NCBI RefSeq assembly: GCF_002002905.1
Contig: NZ_CP019509.1
Span: forward strand, 1,550,001-1,614,000
Source of the DNA: Aquaspirillum sp. LM1
GTDB taxonomy: Bacteria > Pseudomonadota > Gammaproteobacteria > Burkholderiales > Aquaspirillaceae
Length of the DNA stretch: 64,000 nucleotides
Direction of reading: 5' to 3'
This document shows, piece by piece, positions 55,757 through 64,000 of the stretch. The notes beneath the pieces were generated by a model, which worked only from the letters and a program-made list of their open reading frames with translations, searched no databases and was not told the origin of the DNA. The position numbers and the translations under genes are program-made. The first letter of the stretch is position 1. Each line of letters begins with the position of its first letter.

Positions 55757-56218
55757 TCACTTCGGGCGAGAAGAATGATCCGCAAAACTCTTTAAGAAGT
55801 CTTCGATAAGAACAATAACGGAACGTTGATGTCCTTCAATATTCACAAACCAATCTTGCCAATTTTCACCCACATGTCCTGCGCTACTCCAAAAATCGCT
55901 ATGCTCCCATTGAAGATCTTCTCGCACAGCCTGAGCATTACAGTGCTTTGTGCCATTGGCTAGTTGACGTATTACATCCCATTCGGGGTAGCAAGCCTTC
56001 ATCTCTTCTCTTTCAGGCGTACTAAAATTTTTTCTATTAAGGTCTTTGATATAGTGCCAGTCAGCGATATGGTTTGCCATCAAAATCGCGCTGATTAGAT
56101 CACGGTACTGTTTAGATTTTCTGAACTGTTGAACAGCTTCATTTGTCAATGCTGCAAGGTCATCTGCACATTGAATTTCAACGACATTCATCTTTATTTC
56201 ATCCATCTTTATTTCCAT
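55757..56218 (-). CDS. Helical protein of unknown function, partner of the synthetase gene
   Basis: 153 residues, no signal peptide or membrane helix. It is rich in helices; the block ILMANHIADWHYIKDL followed by VIRQLANGTKHC has the spacing seen in HEPN-like and related all-helical proteins, but no Rx4-6H nuclease motif is evident. It lies 42 bp upstream of the RelA/SpoT gene on the same strand and shares its AT-rich composition, so it is probably co-transcribed and acquired with it. It could be the antitoxin, a sensor subunit, or unrelated. The start (ATG 56218) is uncertain; Met at 56206 and 56191 are alternatives. Confidence 0.65.
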   Translation of the reverse strand: MEIKMDEIKMNVVEIQCADDLAALTNEAVQQFRKSKQYRDLISAILMANHIADWHYIKDLNRKNFSTPEREEMKACYPEWDVIRQLANGTKHCNAQAVREDLQWEHSDFWSSAGHVGENWQDWFVNIEGHQRSVIVLIEDFLKSFADHSSRPK

Positions 56219-56314
56219 GAAAATAATTTCTATACATTAAAAAATGGGCAACACGGAATTGATGTTTATTTTTTTATGACATAATACTCCACACCACCCA
56301 CGGCTGTCACCCCC

Positions 56315-57499
56315 TCAACACCTCCCCCCCACCACATACCCCGACGACCACGCCCACTGGAAGTTGTACCCCCCCAGCCACCCCGTCACATCCACCACCT
56401 CCCCGACAAAAAACAACCCCGGCACCTTGTTCGCCATCAGCGTTTTCGACGACAGTTCCCGCGTGTCCACCCCGCCCACCGTCACTTCGGCCTTCTTATA
56501 GCCTTGTGTGCCGCCAGGGCGGATGGGCCAGGCGTGGATCTGCTCTGCCAGCGTGGCGAGGGTTTTCGGGCTGAGCTGCCGCATCGGCGCGTCGGCCACG
56601 CCTTGGGTGGCCAGCCATTGCACGGCAAAGCGTTTGGGCCAGGCTTGGGCCAGTACGTTGGAGAGTTTTTGCTCGCTATGCGCTTCGCCGTCAAGCACGT
56701 CGCGCGCGTTGCCGCCGGGCAGCAAATCCAGCTGGATCAGCTGGCCGGGCTGCCAGTATGAAGAAATCTGCAGGATGGCCGGGCCGCTGACGCCTTTGTG
56801 GGTGAACAGTGCCTGTTCCCGAAAACTGGCCTTGCCCAGTTCGGCGGCAATCTCCAGCGACAGGCCGGCCAGCGGGCCGAAGGCGTGTTGTTCGGCGGCG
56901 TCGAAGGTAAGCGGCACCAGGCCGGGTTTCAGCTGGGTGATGGCCAGGCCAAATTGTTCGGCCAGCCGGTAGCCCCACGGCGTGGCACCGATGGCGGGGA
57001 TGGACAGCCCGCCGGTGGCCACCACCAGCGATTCGGCGTCGAATTCGCCGTGTGAGGTGGCCAGCACAAAGCGGCCTTCGTCGCTGCGGCTGACGTTGTG
57101 GATGGCGCAGCCCATCCGCCGGAGCACCTGGCCGTCATGGCATTCGGCGTCGAGCAGGTCGATGATCTGCTGGGCGCTGTCGTCGCAAAACAGCTGGCCA
57201 AGGGTTTTTTCGTGGTAGGTCACGCCGTGGCGTTCAATCAGCTTGATAAAGTCCCACTGGCTGTATTGCGCCAGTGCCGAGCGGACAAAGTGCGGGTTGG
57301 CCGACAGATAGCGCTCGGGGTGGATGTTCAGGTTGGTGAAGTTGCACCGCCCGCCGCCGGAGATGCGGATTTTTTCCGCCAGTTTGTCGCTGTGGTCCAG
57401 CAGCAACACCCGTCGGCCACGCTGGCCGGCGGTGGCGGCGCACATCAGCCCGGCGGCGCCGGCACCAACAATGACAACATCAAAAGACTTGGCGTGCAT
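56315..57499 (-). CDS. HI0933/BaiN-family flavoprotein
   Basis: 394 residues. The FAD-binding fold is VVIVGAGAAGLMCAATAG at residues 8-25, with KIRISGGGRCNFTN and the C-terminal GGVDTRELSSKTLMANKVPGLFFVGEVVDVTGWLGGYNFQWAWSSGY block that define the HI0933-like family (YhiN, BaiN). NAD(P)H-dependent oxidoreductase in the cytoplasm; substrate unknown. GC-rich again, so it marks the right border of the island. Confidence 0.93.
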   Translation of the reverse strand: MHAKSFDVVIVGAGAAGLMCAATAGQRGRRVLLLDHSDKLAEKIRISGGGRCNFTNLNIHPERYLSANPHFVRSALAQYSQWDFIKLIERHGVTYHEKTLGQLFCDDSAQQIIDLLDAECHDGQVLRRMGCAIHNVSRSDEGRFVLATSHGEFDAESLVVATGGLSIPAIGATPWGYRLAEQFGLAITQLKPGLVPLTFDAAEQHAFGPLAGLSLEIAAELGKASFREQALFTHKGVSGPAILQISSYWQPGQLIQLDLLPGGNARDVLDGEAHSEQKLSNVLAQAWPKRFAVQWLATQGVADAPMRQLSPKTLATLAEQIHAWPIRPGGTQGYKKAEVTVGGVDTRELSSKTLMANKVPGLFFVGEVVDVTGWLGGYNFQWAWSSGYVVGGRC

Positions 57500-57730
57500 G
57501 CCCGTTTGCCTTATAACAAAAAATTAGTTTACTGATTTACTCAGGAATTGGCGAGCTTCACCCTATCCGGTAGAATCAGGGGTCAGAAGCTGTTGACGAT
57601 CCAGGCAGCCAGCCTTGTTGTCAGATCGTCAGCAGGTTTTCAGGTGGAGCACACCGCCTGCATGACCCCCCCCGGCCTTGCCCACCCGGCAAGTCACCGC
57701 AACCCGACATTATCTCTCAGGAGTTGATTC

Positions 57731-58309
57731 ATGGAACACAAACTGCCCGAACTGCCGTACGCACTGGATGCCCTGGCCCCGACCATCTCCAAGGAAACCC
57801 TGGAGTTTCACTACGGCAAGCATCATCAAACCTACGTGACCAACCTGAACAACCTGATCAAGGGCACCGAGTTCGAAAACGCCAGCCTGGAAGAAATCGT
57901 CAAGAAATCCAGCGGCGGCATTTTCAATAACGCCGCCCAGGTGTGGAACCACACCTTCTACTGGTTTGGTCTGAGCCCGAACGGCGGCGGCGAGCCGACT
58001 GGCGCGCTGGCCGATGCCATCACCGCCAAGTGGGGCAGCTTTGACGAGTTCAAGAAGGCGTTCAACGCCGTGGCCGCCGGCACGTTTGGTTCGGGCTGGG
58101 CCTGGCTGGTGAAAGCTGCTGATGGCTCGCTGGAACTGGTGTCCACCAGCAACGCCGCCACCCCGCTGACCGGCGACAAAACCCCGCTGCTGACCTGTGA
58201 CGTATGGGAGCACGCCTATTACATCGACTACCGCAACAGCCGCCCGAACTACCTGGAAGGCTTCTGGAAGCTGGTGAACTGGGACGTCGTGGCGAAAAAC
58301 TTTGCCTGA
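57731..58309 (+). CDS. sodB: Superoxide dismutase [Fe]
   Basis: 192 residues. The metal ligands are His27 ([11 protein letters not shown]), His in [10 protein letters not shown], and the Asp and His in [11 protein letters not shown]. Residues such as [10 protein letters not shown] and WLVKAADGS point to the iron form. It removes superoxide in the cytoplasm. A good ribosome site (AGGAG) precedes ATG 57731. It is monocistronic, followed by two successive hairpins. Confidence 0.96.
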   Translation: MEHKLPELPYALDALAPTISKETLEFHYGKHHQTYVTNLNNLIKGTEFENASLEEIVKKSSGGIFNNAAQVWNHTFYWFGLSPNGGGEPTGALADAITAKWGSFDEFKKAFNAVAAGTFGSGWAWLVKAADGSLELVSTSNAATPLTGDKTPLLTCDVWEHAYYIDYRNSRPNYLEGFWKLVNWDVVAKNFA

Positions 58310-58326
58310 TTCCCGCGCCTGGCCCG

Positions 58327-58422
58327 GCGCGCTGGCCTGATGCATTCAGACAGGCCAGCGCGCGCGGGCTGATGCAAAAAAACCCCGACCGGTGCGAGAT
58401 GACGCACGGGCCGGGGTTTTTT
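58327..58422 (+). terminator. Double terminator after sodB
   Basis: Two hairpins in series: GCGCGCTGGCCTG/CAGGCCAGCGCGC (58327-58363) and a second with CCCCG/CGGGG stem flanked by A6 and T6 (58376-58422). The second also serves map from the other side. Confidence 0.85.
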
Positions 58423-58469
58423 GCTGGGGCGTACTGTTTGCGCGGCTTGCGCATCTGCGCTCACACGCT

Positions 58470-59267
58470 TTACTCGCGTCCTGGGCGCGCGGGCGTGGCG
58501 GCGGACAGGGTGAGCACGTCGTGGCCGGTTTCGGTGACCAGAATGGTGTGTTCCCACTGCGCCGACAGGCTGCGGTCTTTGGTGACCACCGTCCAGCCGT
58601 CGTTGAGGATTTTCAGGTGGCGCTTGCCGGCATTGATCATCGGTTCGATGGTGAAAATCATGCCTGGTTCCAGCTCCACCCCGGTGCCGGCACGGCCATA
58701 GTGCAGCACTTGCGGTTCTTCATGAAAGCCCCGGCCAATGCCGTGGCCGCAAAATTCCTGCACCACGCTGTAACCGCAGGCTTCGGCGTATTTCTGGATG
58801 GCGGCACCGATATCGCCCAGGTGTCCGCCGGGCTTGACCTGGTCAATGCCAATCCACAGGCATTCGTGGGTGATGCGCACCAGCCGCTGTGCCTGTGCGG
58901 TGGTTTCTCCCACCAGAAAGGTGCGGCTGGTGTCGCCGTGAAAGCCGTCCTTGATCACGGTGATGTCCAGGTTGACGATGTCGCCTTTTTTCAGCGCCTT
59001 GTCGCACGGCACGCCATGGCAGATGACCTGGTTGACCGAGGTGCAGATCGACTTCGGGTAAGGGGCATGGCCGTCGGGGGCGTAGTTCAGCGGTGCCGGG
59101 ATGCAGCCCTGCTGATGCACCATGTAGTCATGGCACAGCTGGTCGAGTTTTTCGGTGGTGACGCCGGGTTGCACATACGGGGTGATGTAGTCGAGCACTT
59201 CACTGGCCAGCCGGCAGGCCACGCGCATTTTGGCAATATCGTCGGCGTTTTTGATCTGAATAGGCAT
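58470..59267 (-). CDS. map: Methionine aminopeptidase, type I
   Basis: 265 residues. It removes the initiator Met from new proteins using a dinuclear metal site. Ligands: Asp in NLDITVIKDG and GDTSRTF, His in CGHGIGRGFHEEP, Glu in TIEPMINAG and WEHTILVTETG. Start Met 59267 (MPIQIKNADD) fits the family; the 12 codons upstream do not. No neighbouring rpsB, which often adjoins map. Confidence 0.96.
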   Translation of the reverse strand: MPIQIKNADDIAKMRVACRLASEVLDYITPYVQPGVTTEKLDQLCHDYMVHQQGCIPAPLNYAPDGHAPYPKSICTSVNQVICHGVPCDKALKKGDIVNLDITVIKDGFHGDTSRTFLVGETTAQAQRLVRITHECLWIGIDQVKPGGHLGDIGAAIQKYAEACGYSVVQEFCGHGIGRGFHEEPQVLHYGRAGTGVELEPGMIFTIEPMINAGKRHLKILNDGWTVVTKDRSLSAQWEHTILVTETGHDVLTLSAATPARPGRE

Positions 59268-59315
59268 TGAGAACGAACACGGGAAATCGAAAGAATTTAC
59301 CATCTTAGCAAAAAA

Positions 59316-59340
59316 AACAGGGCCCGGTGGTGGCCCTGTT
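59316..59340 (-). terminator. Terminator of porin 1
   Basis: Stem AACAGGGCC/GGCCCTGTT with T8 on the minus strand, between the porin stop and map. Confidence 0.8.
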
Positions 59341-59425
59341 CAATCACTGAAACCTGAAAGCTGCCTGGCGCGTTTGGTCTGCTGCCTGGCCGGCAGCCCC
59401 GTCACGCGCCCAAAACTGGCCTGGC

Positions 59426-60511
59426 TTAGAACTTGTGGCTCAAGCCAACGCCAAAGCCGGTGGGATTGGAACCTGCGGCAATGCCGGAAATCCCGTTGCT
59501 GTCAAAGTTGATCTTGGCAGCATTTTTGTTGTCGATGCGGGTGTAGAAGGCATAAGCCTGGGTGCGCTTGGACAGGTCGTAAGTGCCCGACAGCGCCCAT
59601 TGGTTGGCTTTGTAGTCTTCATCCTTGACCGCGCCACTGCCTGCGCCCTTGCGCTTGCCCAGGCTGACGTAGGCCAGGCCCAGACCGAAGTTGCCAAAGC
59701 GCTGGGTCACGGCGGCCATCCAGGCACCTTGCTTCTGGTCTGCGCCGGTCACGCGGTCCTGGTTTTCATATTCGTAGCCCAGGCCCAGCTCGGTGTCGGC
59801 AAACTTGTAGCGCGCCACGGCTTTCCAGAAATCCTGGTTGTTGGTGGTCTTGCTGCCGCCGGCCACGGCACCGGTGTCGTCACGGCGTTCAAATGCGCCG
59901 CCAACGGTCAGGCCATTGGCGCTGTACTGGGCAGCCAGTGCCCAGACTTGGGCGTTGGTGCGTTCGGTATTGGCCAGGGTCACGCGCGATTCATCGGTGC
60001 CGTAGGAAGCGCCCAGGCTAAAGCCGCTGAAATTCGGGCTGCGGTATTGCAGGCTGTTTTTCAGGCGGTTGCTGCCACGGTTGATGATGCCATCCTTGCC
60101 AGTGAAGTCGGCCACGCCGTCTTCCAGCGGTACCAGGTATTTCACCATCTTGTAGGCGCTGTCGTAGTTGCCCAGCATCACCTGACCAAAGCTGCCGTCC
60201 AGGCCAACAAAGCTGTTACGACCAGCCCAGGTGCCTTTGCGCGTGCCACCGTCGTCGATGGAGATTTCCTGCTCCACTTGCCAGATGGCCTTCAGGCCAT
60301 TGCCCAGGTTTTCATTGCCTTTGAAGCCGATTTTCGAGGTATTGCTGCTCACCCGGCTGGTGGATTTGACATCGTTGGCCGAATTGGCGGCACCAGTGGC
60401 TTTCACCGATTCCAGCGAGGTATTCAGCGTGCCGTAAATGGTGGCGTCGGCCAGGGCCAGCGGGGAAACACAAGCTGCGCTCAGCGCAACGGCAAGCATT
60501 TTGCGGTTCAT
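59426..60511 (-). CDS. Gram-negative porin 1
   Basis: 361 residues. The signal peptide ends in SPLALA; mature start DATIYGTLNTSLE. It is a 16-stranded trimeric porin of the betaproteobacterial/neisserial class, with IGFKGNENLGNGLKAIWQVEQEI, GRNSFVGLDGSFGQVMLGNYDSAY and terminal GVGLSHKF (C-terminal Phe). It provides general diffusion of small solutes. A paralogue is encoded at 61585-62643. Confidence 0.94.
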   Translation of the reverse strand: MNRKMLAVALSAACVSPLALADATIYGTLNTSLESVKATGAANSANDVKSTSRVSSNTSKIGFKGNENLGNGLKAIWQVEQEISIDDGGTRKGTWAGRNSFVGLDGSFGQVMLGNYDSAYKMVKYLVPLEDGVADFTGKDGIINRGSNRLKNSLQYRSPNFSGFSLGASYGTDESRVTLANTERTNAQVWALAAQYSANGLTVGGAFERRDDTGAVAGGSKTTNNQDFWKAVARYKFADTELGLGYEYENQDRVTGADQKQGAWMAAVTQRFGNFGLGLAYVSLGKRKGAGSGAVKDEDYKANQWALSGTYDLSKRTQAYAFYTRIDNKNAAKINFDSNGISGIAAGSNPTGFGVGLSHKF

Positions 60512-60763
60512 GAGTATTTGCTCCGAGGGGGAAGGTTCACATGGCGTGTGTCATCAGACAAACTGCCGCCAGCTTACGGAGCAAACATGACGAGACTGTG
60601 GTGAAAATGTGACGTGTGGCGTTTTAGTTGCAGATTGGCCGATCAATCTGGCCAAAAGTGGTAAAAAAACGGCAGAGACCGGCAAAAAATGGGTCAACCA
60701 CCGTGATTGCCTGCACCACGGCCCTTCTGCTGGAGCAGGGATGGCGCAGGCAGTCGGTGACAA

Positions 60764-61036
60764 TCAGCTGCTGATGGGCTGTTCCTGGGTCAGCTCTTCT
60801 GGCAGGCAGCCAATCGGCTGGCCCAGTTCGCCGTTGGCGTCTTCAAAACGCACCAGATAAATCATTTGCTGTTCGTCGGCTTCCAGATAGCCGGTTTGCA
60901 CCACCATGCCACGGCTGCCCAGCGCAACCAGCACGGCGTCTTCATCGGCATCGGGCATGCCGCCATCGTTGAGCAGATCTTCGGTGCAGCAGAATACCAG
61001 TTCACCGATTTCATAGTGAGAAGAGGTGGCGCTCAT
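60764..61036 (-). CDS. NifZ-domain-like small protein
   Basis: 90 residues. EIGELVFCCTEDLLNDGGMPDADEDAVLV, then GSRGMVVQTGYLE and IYLVRFEDANGELGQPIGCLPEEL, follows the NifZ domain pattern (start motif with NDG, then VV-x-G and YxVxF). NifZ helps nitrogenase cofactor maturation, but there is no nif gene nearby, so a general Fe-S role is more likely. Start Met 61036 (MSATSS) is chosen; it lies 4 bp after the ferredoxin stop, so the two genes are co-transcribed. Confidence 0.7.
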   Translation of the reverse strand: MSATSSHYEIGELVFCCTEDLLNDGGMPDADEDAVLVALGSRGMVVQTGYLEADEQQMIYLVRFEDANGELGQPIGCLPEELTQEQPISS

Positions 61037-61040
61037 GGTT

Positions 61041-61367
61041 TCAGCTCCAGACATCAGCCGGCGCGCGCAGGCGCTCGACCGGTTGGTCAAACATCAAATG
61101 TTCGTCAATGATCACACCCACATCTTCTGGCTTGACCCCGGTGTACATCACTCCTTCCGGGTAGACAATCACCGTTGGCCCCAGATGGCAAGGCCCCAGA
61201 CAGCCGGTATTGGTCAGCAGAAACTGCGCCCACAAATTGCGTTGCTGAAATTCGTTGGAAAACGCCTGAAACACCTCGTTACAGCCTTTGGATTGGCAGG
61301 AGCCGCGCGGATGGCCGGGTGGGCGGCCCTGAACACAGACCAGAACATGTTTTTGCGGCTTGGGCAT
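61041..61367 (-). CDS. Thioredoxin-fold [2Fe-2S] ferredoxin (second copy)
   Basis: 108 residues. Cys ligands are in VLVCVQGRPPGHPRGSCQS and in GCLGPCHLGP; the C-terminal block YPEGVMYTGVKPEDVGVIIDEHLM matches the ferredoxin at 51215-51535. Start ATG 61367 (MPKPQKHVL) has AGGA 9 bases upstream. Followed directly by the NifZ-like gene. An electron carrier whose partner is unknown. Confidence 0.85.
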   Translation of the reverse strand: MPKPQKHVLVCVQGRPPGHPRGSCQSKGCNEVFQAFSNEFQQRNLWAQFLLTNTGCLGPCHLGPTVIVYPEGVMYTGVKPEDVGVIIDEHLMFDQPVERLRAPADVWS

Positions 61368-61530
61368 GATGGCATTCCTGTTGAACATGACGATGCTGCT
61401 GCACAGCAAATCTCGCGCCAGTCAGCAAGTGAATGTTTTAACAGGAAAATGGCTTTGGCAGGCTGTCATGAAGCTGACAATTGTGCGTGAGGAAAGCACA
61501 GCGCGAAGATCAGGGCGACGGGTAAATGCA

Positions 61531-61556
61531 AAACGGGCGTCCGAAGACGCCCGTTT
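61531..61556 (-). terminator. Terminator of porin 2
   Basis: Perfect 11-bp stem AAACGGGCGTC/GACGCCCGTTT with a 4-base CGAA loop, 28 bp after the porin stop. Confidence 0.85.
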
Positions 61557-61584
61557 CAGCCACAGTCAAATCGTCAGGAAACGA

Positions 61585-62643
61585 TTAGAACTGGTGACGG
61601 ATGCCCACGCCAATGGCTTGCGGGTCGGAGCCAGCAGCCACACCGGTCAGCTGGTTGATGCCGAAGTTGCGGGTAGCCGACTTGTTGTTGCTCAGCTTGG
61701 TTGCGTAAGCTTGCACTTGGGTACGCTTGGACAGGTCGTAGGTACCAGCCAGCACCCATTGCTTGGCCTTGCCGTCAGCTTCGGTACCGTTCTTTTCCTT
61801 GCCCAGCCAGCTGTAGGAAGCACCCACGCCAAATGCACCCAGCTTTTGGCTCACAGCCAGGGTGTAGCCGTCTTGCTTCTTGGAAGACTTGCCAGCCACA
61901 TCCATGTCGCTACGTTCGTAGCCAGCGCCCAGGGTGGTGTCGCCCAGCTTGTAGGCAGCAACCAGCTTGTAGAACTCGGTATCCAAGCTCACGCCACCAG
62001 CGGCGTCATTGCGGTTTTCGTAACCGGCAGCCACAGACAGGCCACCCACGACGTACTTGCCACCCAGCGACAGCACGTAGGCATTGGCACGGTTGCCGCC
62101 CACGGTAGCGCGGGTTTCGTCAGTGCCGTACGACACGCCAGCGCTGAAGCCGCCCACCACGTTGCTGTAGTAGTGTACGCTGTTGCTCATGCGGCTATCG
62201 CCACGGCAGAAGATGGCCGGGCCGTTGCAGGTATCAGCCGAGGTGTCCGGCAGAACGTTGGTACCCAGACCGATGGTCAGGGTCTTGTAAGCGCTGTCAT
62301 GCTTGCCCAGCAGCACGCGGCCAAAGTCGCCTTGCAGGCCGATGAAGCTGTTGCGGTTGGCCCAGCTGGTGCTGGAGTTGCCGGTGTCGATGTCAACGTT
62401 TTGTTCGACTTGCCAGATAGCCTTCAGGCCGTTGCCCAGATCTTCCCAGCCCTTGAAGCCGATGCGGGAGTTGTTGGCGGTCACGCGGTTGACCGACTTC
62501 ACGTCCAGCGCGGAGTTGGTGGCGCCAGTGGCCTTGGCGAATTCGACGGAGGAATTGATCACGCCGTAGGTGGTCACATCAGCAAAGGCAGCCGGGGCAA
62601 CAAAGGCAGCAGACAGGGCAGCAGCAAGCAGTTTCTTGTTCAT
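61585..62643 (-). CDS. Gram-negative porin 2
   Basis: 352 residues. The signal peptide ends in VAPAAFA, mature start DVTTYGVINSSVE. Same fold as the porin at 59426, with IGFKGWEDLGNGLKAIWQVEQNV, NRNSFIGLQGDFGRVLLGKHDSAYK and terminal IGVGIRHQF. A CNGPAIFC stretch in a constriction-loop position could form a disulphide, unlike porin 1. Codon use suggests high expression. No gene is seen in 62644-62902. Confidence 0.94.
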   Translation of the reverse strand: MNKKLLAAALSAAFVAPAAFADVTTYGVINSSVEFAKATGATNSALDVKSVNRVTANNSRIGFKGWEDLGNGLKAIWQVEQNVDIDTGNSSTSWANRNSFIGLQGDFGRVLLGKHDSAYKTLTIGLGTNVLPDTSADTCNGPAIFCRGDSRMSNSVHYYSNVVGGFSAGVSYGTDETRATVGGNRANAYVLSLGGKYVVGGLSVAAGYENRNDAAGGVSLDTEFYKLVAAYKLGDTTLGAGYERSDMDVAGKSSKKQDGYTLAVSQKLGAFGVGASYSWLGKEKNGTEADGKAKQWVLAGTYDLSKRTQVQAYATKLSNNKSATRNFGINQLTGVAAGSDPQAIGVGIRHQF

Positions 62644-62902
62644 AGGGTTTCAGCTCCACAGGGTTGTCGTGATGGACTGTGCCGCTTTGAATATGCGGTT
62701 TCTTTACAAATCCATGGCGGATGCTAACAGAGCTTGACGAGGAGGGCGGCAAAGTTTTGTTGCATTTTTGCGCGGCATTGCAGCAAATGTTGTTTTTTTA
62801 CATCATCAAAGTGATATTCCCAGCGAATTTGCGTCATACAGCAACGCAATCGCGACATCCTCCCGCGCCAAATTGCCACAATGGCCGGCAAGCCCCGCCC
62901 GT

Positions 62903-63928
62903 TCAGGCTTCCATCGGGTAAGACAAGGCCGACGACACCAGCCGGGCGGTAATGTCCACAATGGGAATCACCCTTTCATACGCCATCCGCGTAGGGCCTA
63001 CCACCCCCAGCGTGCCCACCACCTGGCCATTCATCCGGTAAGGCGCAGTAATCACCGAACAGCCATCCAGCGTATTCAGGCCGGATTCCTCGCCAATGAA
63101 AATATGCACGCCATGCGCTTCGCGGCTGAGATTGAGTAATTGCAGCAATTCGGTTTTATGCTCGAACAAATCAAATAATTGGCGCAAATTGGCCAGATTG
63201 GCCGACAGGTCGTCACTATTGAGCAGGTTTTTTTCGCCAGTGACCATCACCGACTGCTGCAAACCCAGCGTGCTTTGCCCGGCCACAATGGCCGCCCCCA
63301 TCAAATTGGCAATATGTCCCTGCAGATAATGCAGCTCGGTTTCCACCTCGCGCGCCACCGCTTCCAGGCTGCGCCCGGCACCGTGCCGATTCAGAAACAG
63401 CGCGGCTTCGGCCAGCTCGCTGATGGTGTAATCGCGCTCGGTCAGCAGCAAGTGGTTTTGCACATCACCGTCGGCGGTAACAAAAATCAGCAGCACGCGC
63501 TTTTCCGACAGGCGCAGAAACTCCACCTGGCGAAACGTGGTACTGGCGCGCTCCGGCGTGGCCACCACCCCGGCAAAGCGGGTCAGGTCGGCCAGCAGTT
63601 GCGAAGCGGCGCTGACAATCCGCTGCGGGCTGTCCGGGTGCAGCTCGGTTTCCAGCTGCAGGCGTGCGGCGTGCTCCAGCGGCTGGATGGTGAGCAGATT
63701 GTCAACAAACACCCGATACCCCCGCGCCGTGGGCACCCGGCCCGCCGAGGTATGCGGGCTGCACACCAGCCCCATGTTTTCCAGATCCACCATCACATTG
63801 CGGATCGACGCGCTGGACAAGTCCAGCCCGGCGTGCATCGACAGCGTGCGCGAGCCCACCGGCTGACCATCGGCAATATAGCGTTCCACCAGAATTTTCA
63901 GCAGGCGCTGGGCGCGGTCGTTAAGCAT
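62903..63928 (-). CDS. hrcA: Heat-inducible transcription repressor HrcA
   Basis: 341 residues, the usual length. An N-terminal winged helix (LLKILVERYIADGQPVGSRTL, SIRNVMVDLENMGLV) is followed by PHTSAGRVPTARGYRVFVD and a GAF-like domain with the C-terminal VVGPTRMAYERVIPIVDITARLV. It binds the CIRCE operator to repress chaperone genes. Start Met 63928 (MLNDRA) has AGGA 7 bases upstream. No CIRCE site lies in the visible upstream 70 bp. Confidence 0.95.
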   Translation of the reverse strand: MLNDRAQRLLKILVERYIADGQPVGSRTLSMHAGLDLSSASIRNVMVDLENMGLVCSPHTSAGRVPTARGYRVFVDNLLTIQPLEHAARLQLETELHPDSPQRIVSAASQLLADLTRFAGVVATPERASTTFRQVEFLRLSEKRVLLIFVTADGDVQNHLLLTERDYTISELAEAALFLNRHGAGRSLEAVAREVETELHYLQGHIANLMGAAIVAGQSTLGLQQSVMVTGEKNLLNSDDLSANLANLRQLFDLFEHKTELLQLLNLSREAHGVHIFIGEESGLNTLDGCSVITAPYRMNGQVVGTLGVVGPTRMAYERVIPIVDITARLVSSALSYPMEA

Positions 63929-64000
63929 GGGGAGTTCCTGAAAAATTAAGATGGCCAAGCACACCTGAACATCGGCGCAACCGGGGGAAATTCAAGCGGG

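Noticed and set aside
63929-64000. CIRCE operator for hrcA
   Set aside because: No TTAGCACTC-N9-GAGTGCTAA or close variant in the visible upstream sequence.

Overview
The window looks like a chromosomal segment of a GC-rich betaproteobacterium, most likely of the order Neisseriales (Chromobacteriaceae/Chitinibacteraceae type). Reasons: two trimeric porins of the neisserial/betaproteobacterial class, the purM-purN-DUF3108 and gpmI-envC-ctpA arrangements, a uvrA/MFS/ssb block, and small palindromic repeats with an ATTCCC-N8-GGGAAT core like the neisserial dRS3 repeat. This placement is inference from gene content; no rRNA is present.

Layout. 1-2.9 kb: an aldehyde dehydrogenase (cut by the window edge), a Tat-exported small protein and a GMC oxidoreductase in one operon. 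2.9-3.6 kb: three tandem 251-bp repeats. 3.7-9.8 kb: a phasin-like gene, a CLC channel, a secreted unknown and a TonB-dependent receptor. 9.8-16.2 kb: tRNA-Thr, yaaA, a PerM-type permease, purM, purN, a DUF3108 protein and an RNA m5C methyltransferase. 16.3-21.4 kb: an OmpA-like lipoprotein, a zinc-ribbon membrane protein, an RTX protein, a CsbD-like protein, tRNA-Asn and a FliD-like orphan. 21.9-36.4 kb: a NYN-LOTUS protein, the ctpA-envC-gpmI operon (envC broken at a C7 tract), a 3'-5' exonuclease, uvrA, a YajR-type transporter, ssb, prfC and a TetR regulator.

36.5-50.5 kb is a metal-uptake region. It holds a PiuC-type hydroxylase with a catecholate-siderophore receptor, a four-gene membrane ferric-reductase set (PepSY, DUF2271, DUF4198, flavoreductase), tonB-exbB-exbD, and a receptor with the copper-binding pattern of OprC/NosA. 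Strong Fur boxes lie upstream of the siderophore receptor and of tonB. The receptors would import the metal complex using TonB/ExbBD energy, and the PepSY/flavoreductase set would reduce the metal at the inner membrane.

50.6-53 kb carries a hydrolase, a 2Fe-2S ferredoxin and dnaB. 53.1-54.2 kb holds ddpX between two inverted copies of a 100-bp MITE-like repeat. 54.2-56.3 kb is an AT-rich island with a RelA/SpoT alarmone-synthetase gene, broken by one in-frame amber codon, and an all-helical partner protein. This is the best candidate here for an undescribed toxin or phage-defence type system. 56.3-64 kb returns to core genes: an HI0933-type flavoprotein, sodB, map, two porins, a ferredoxin/NifZ-like pair and hrcA.
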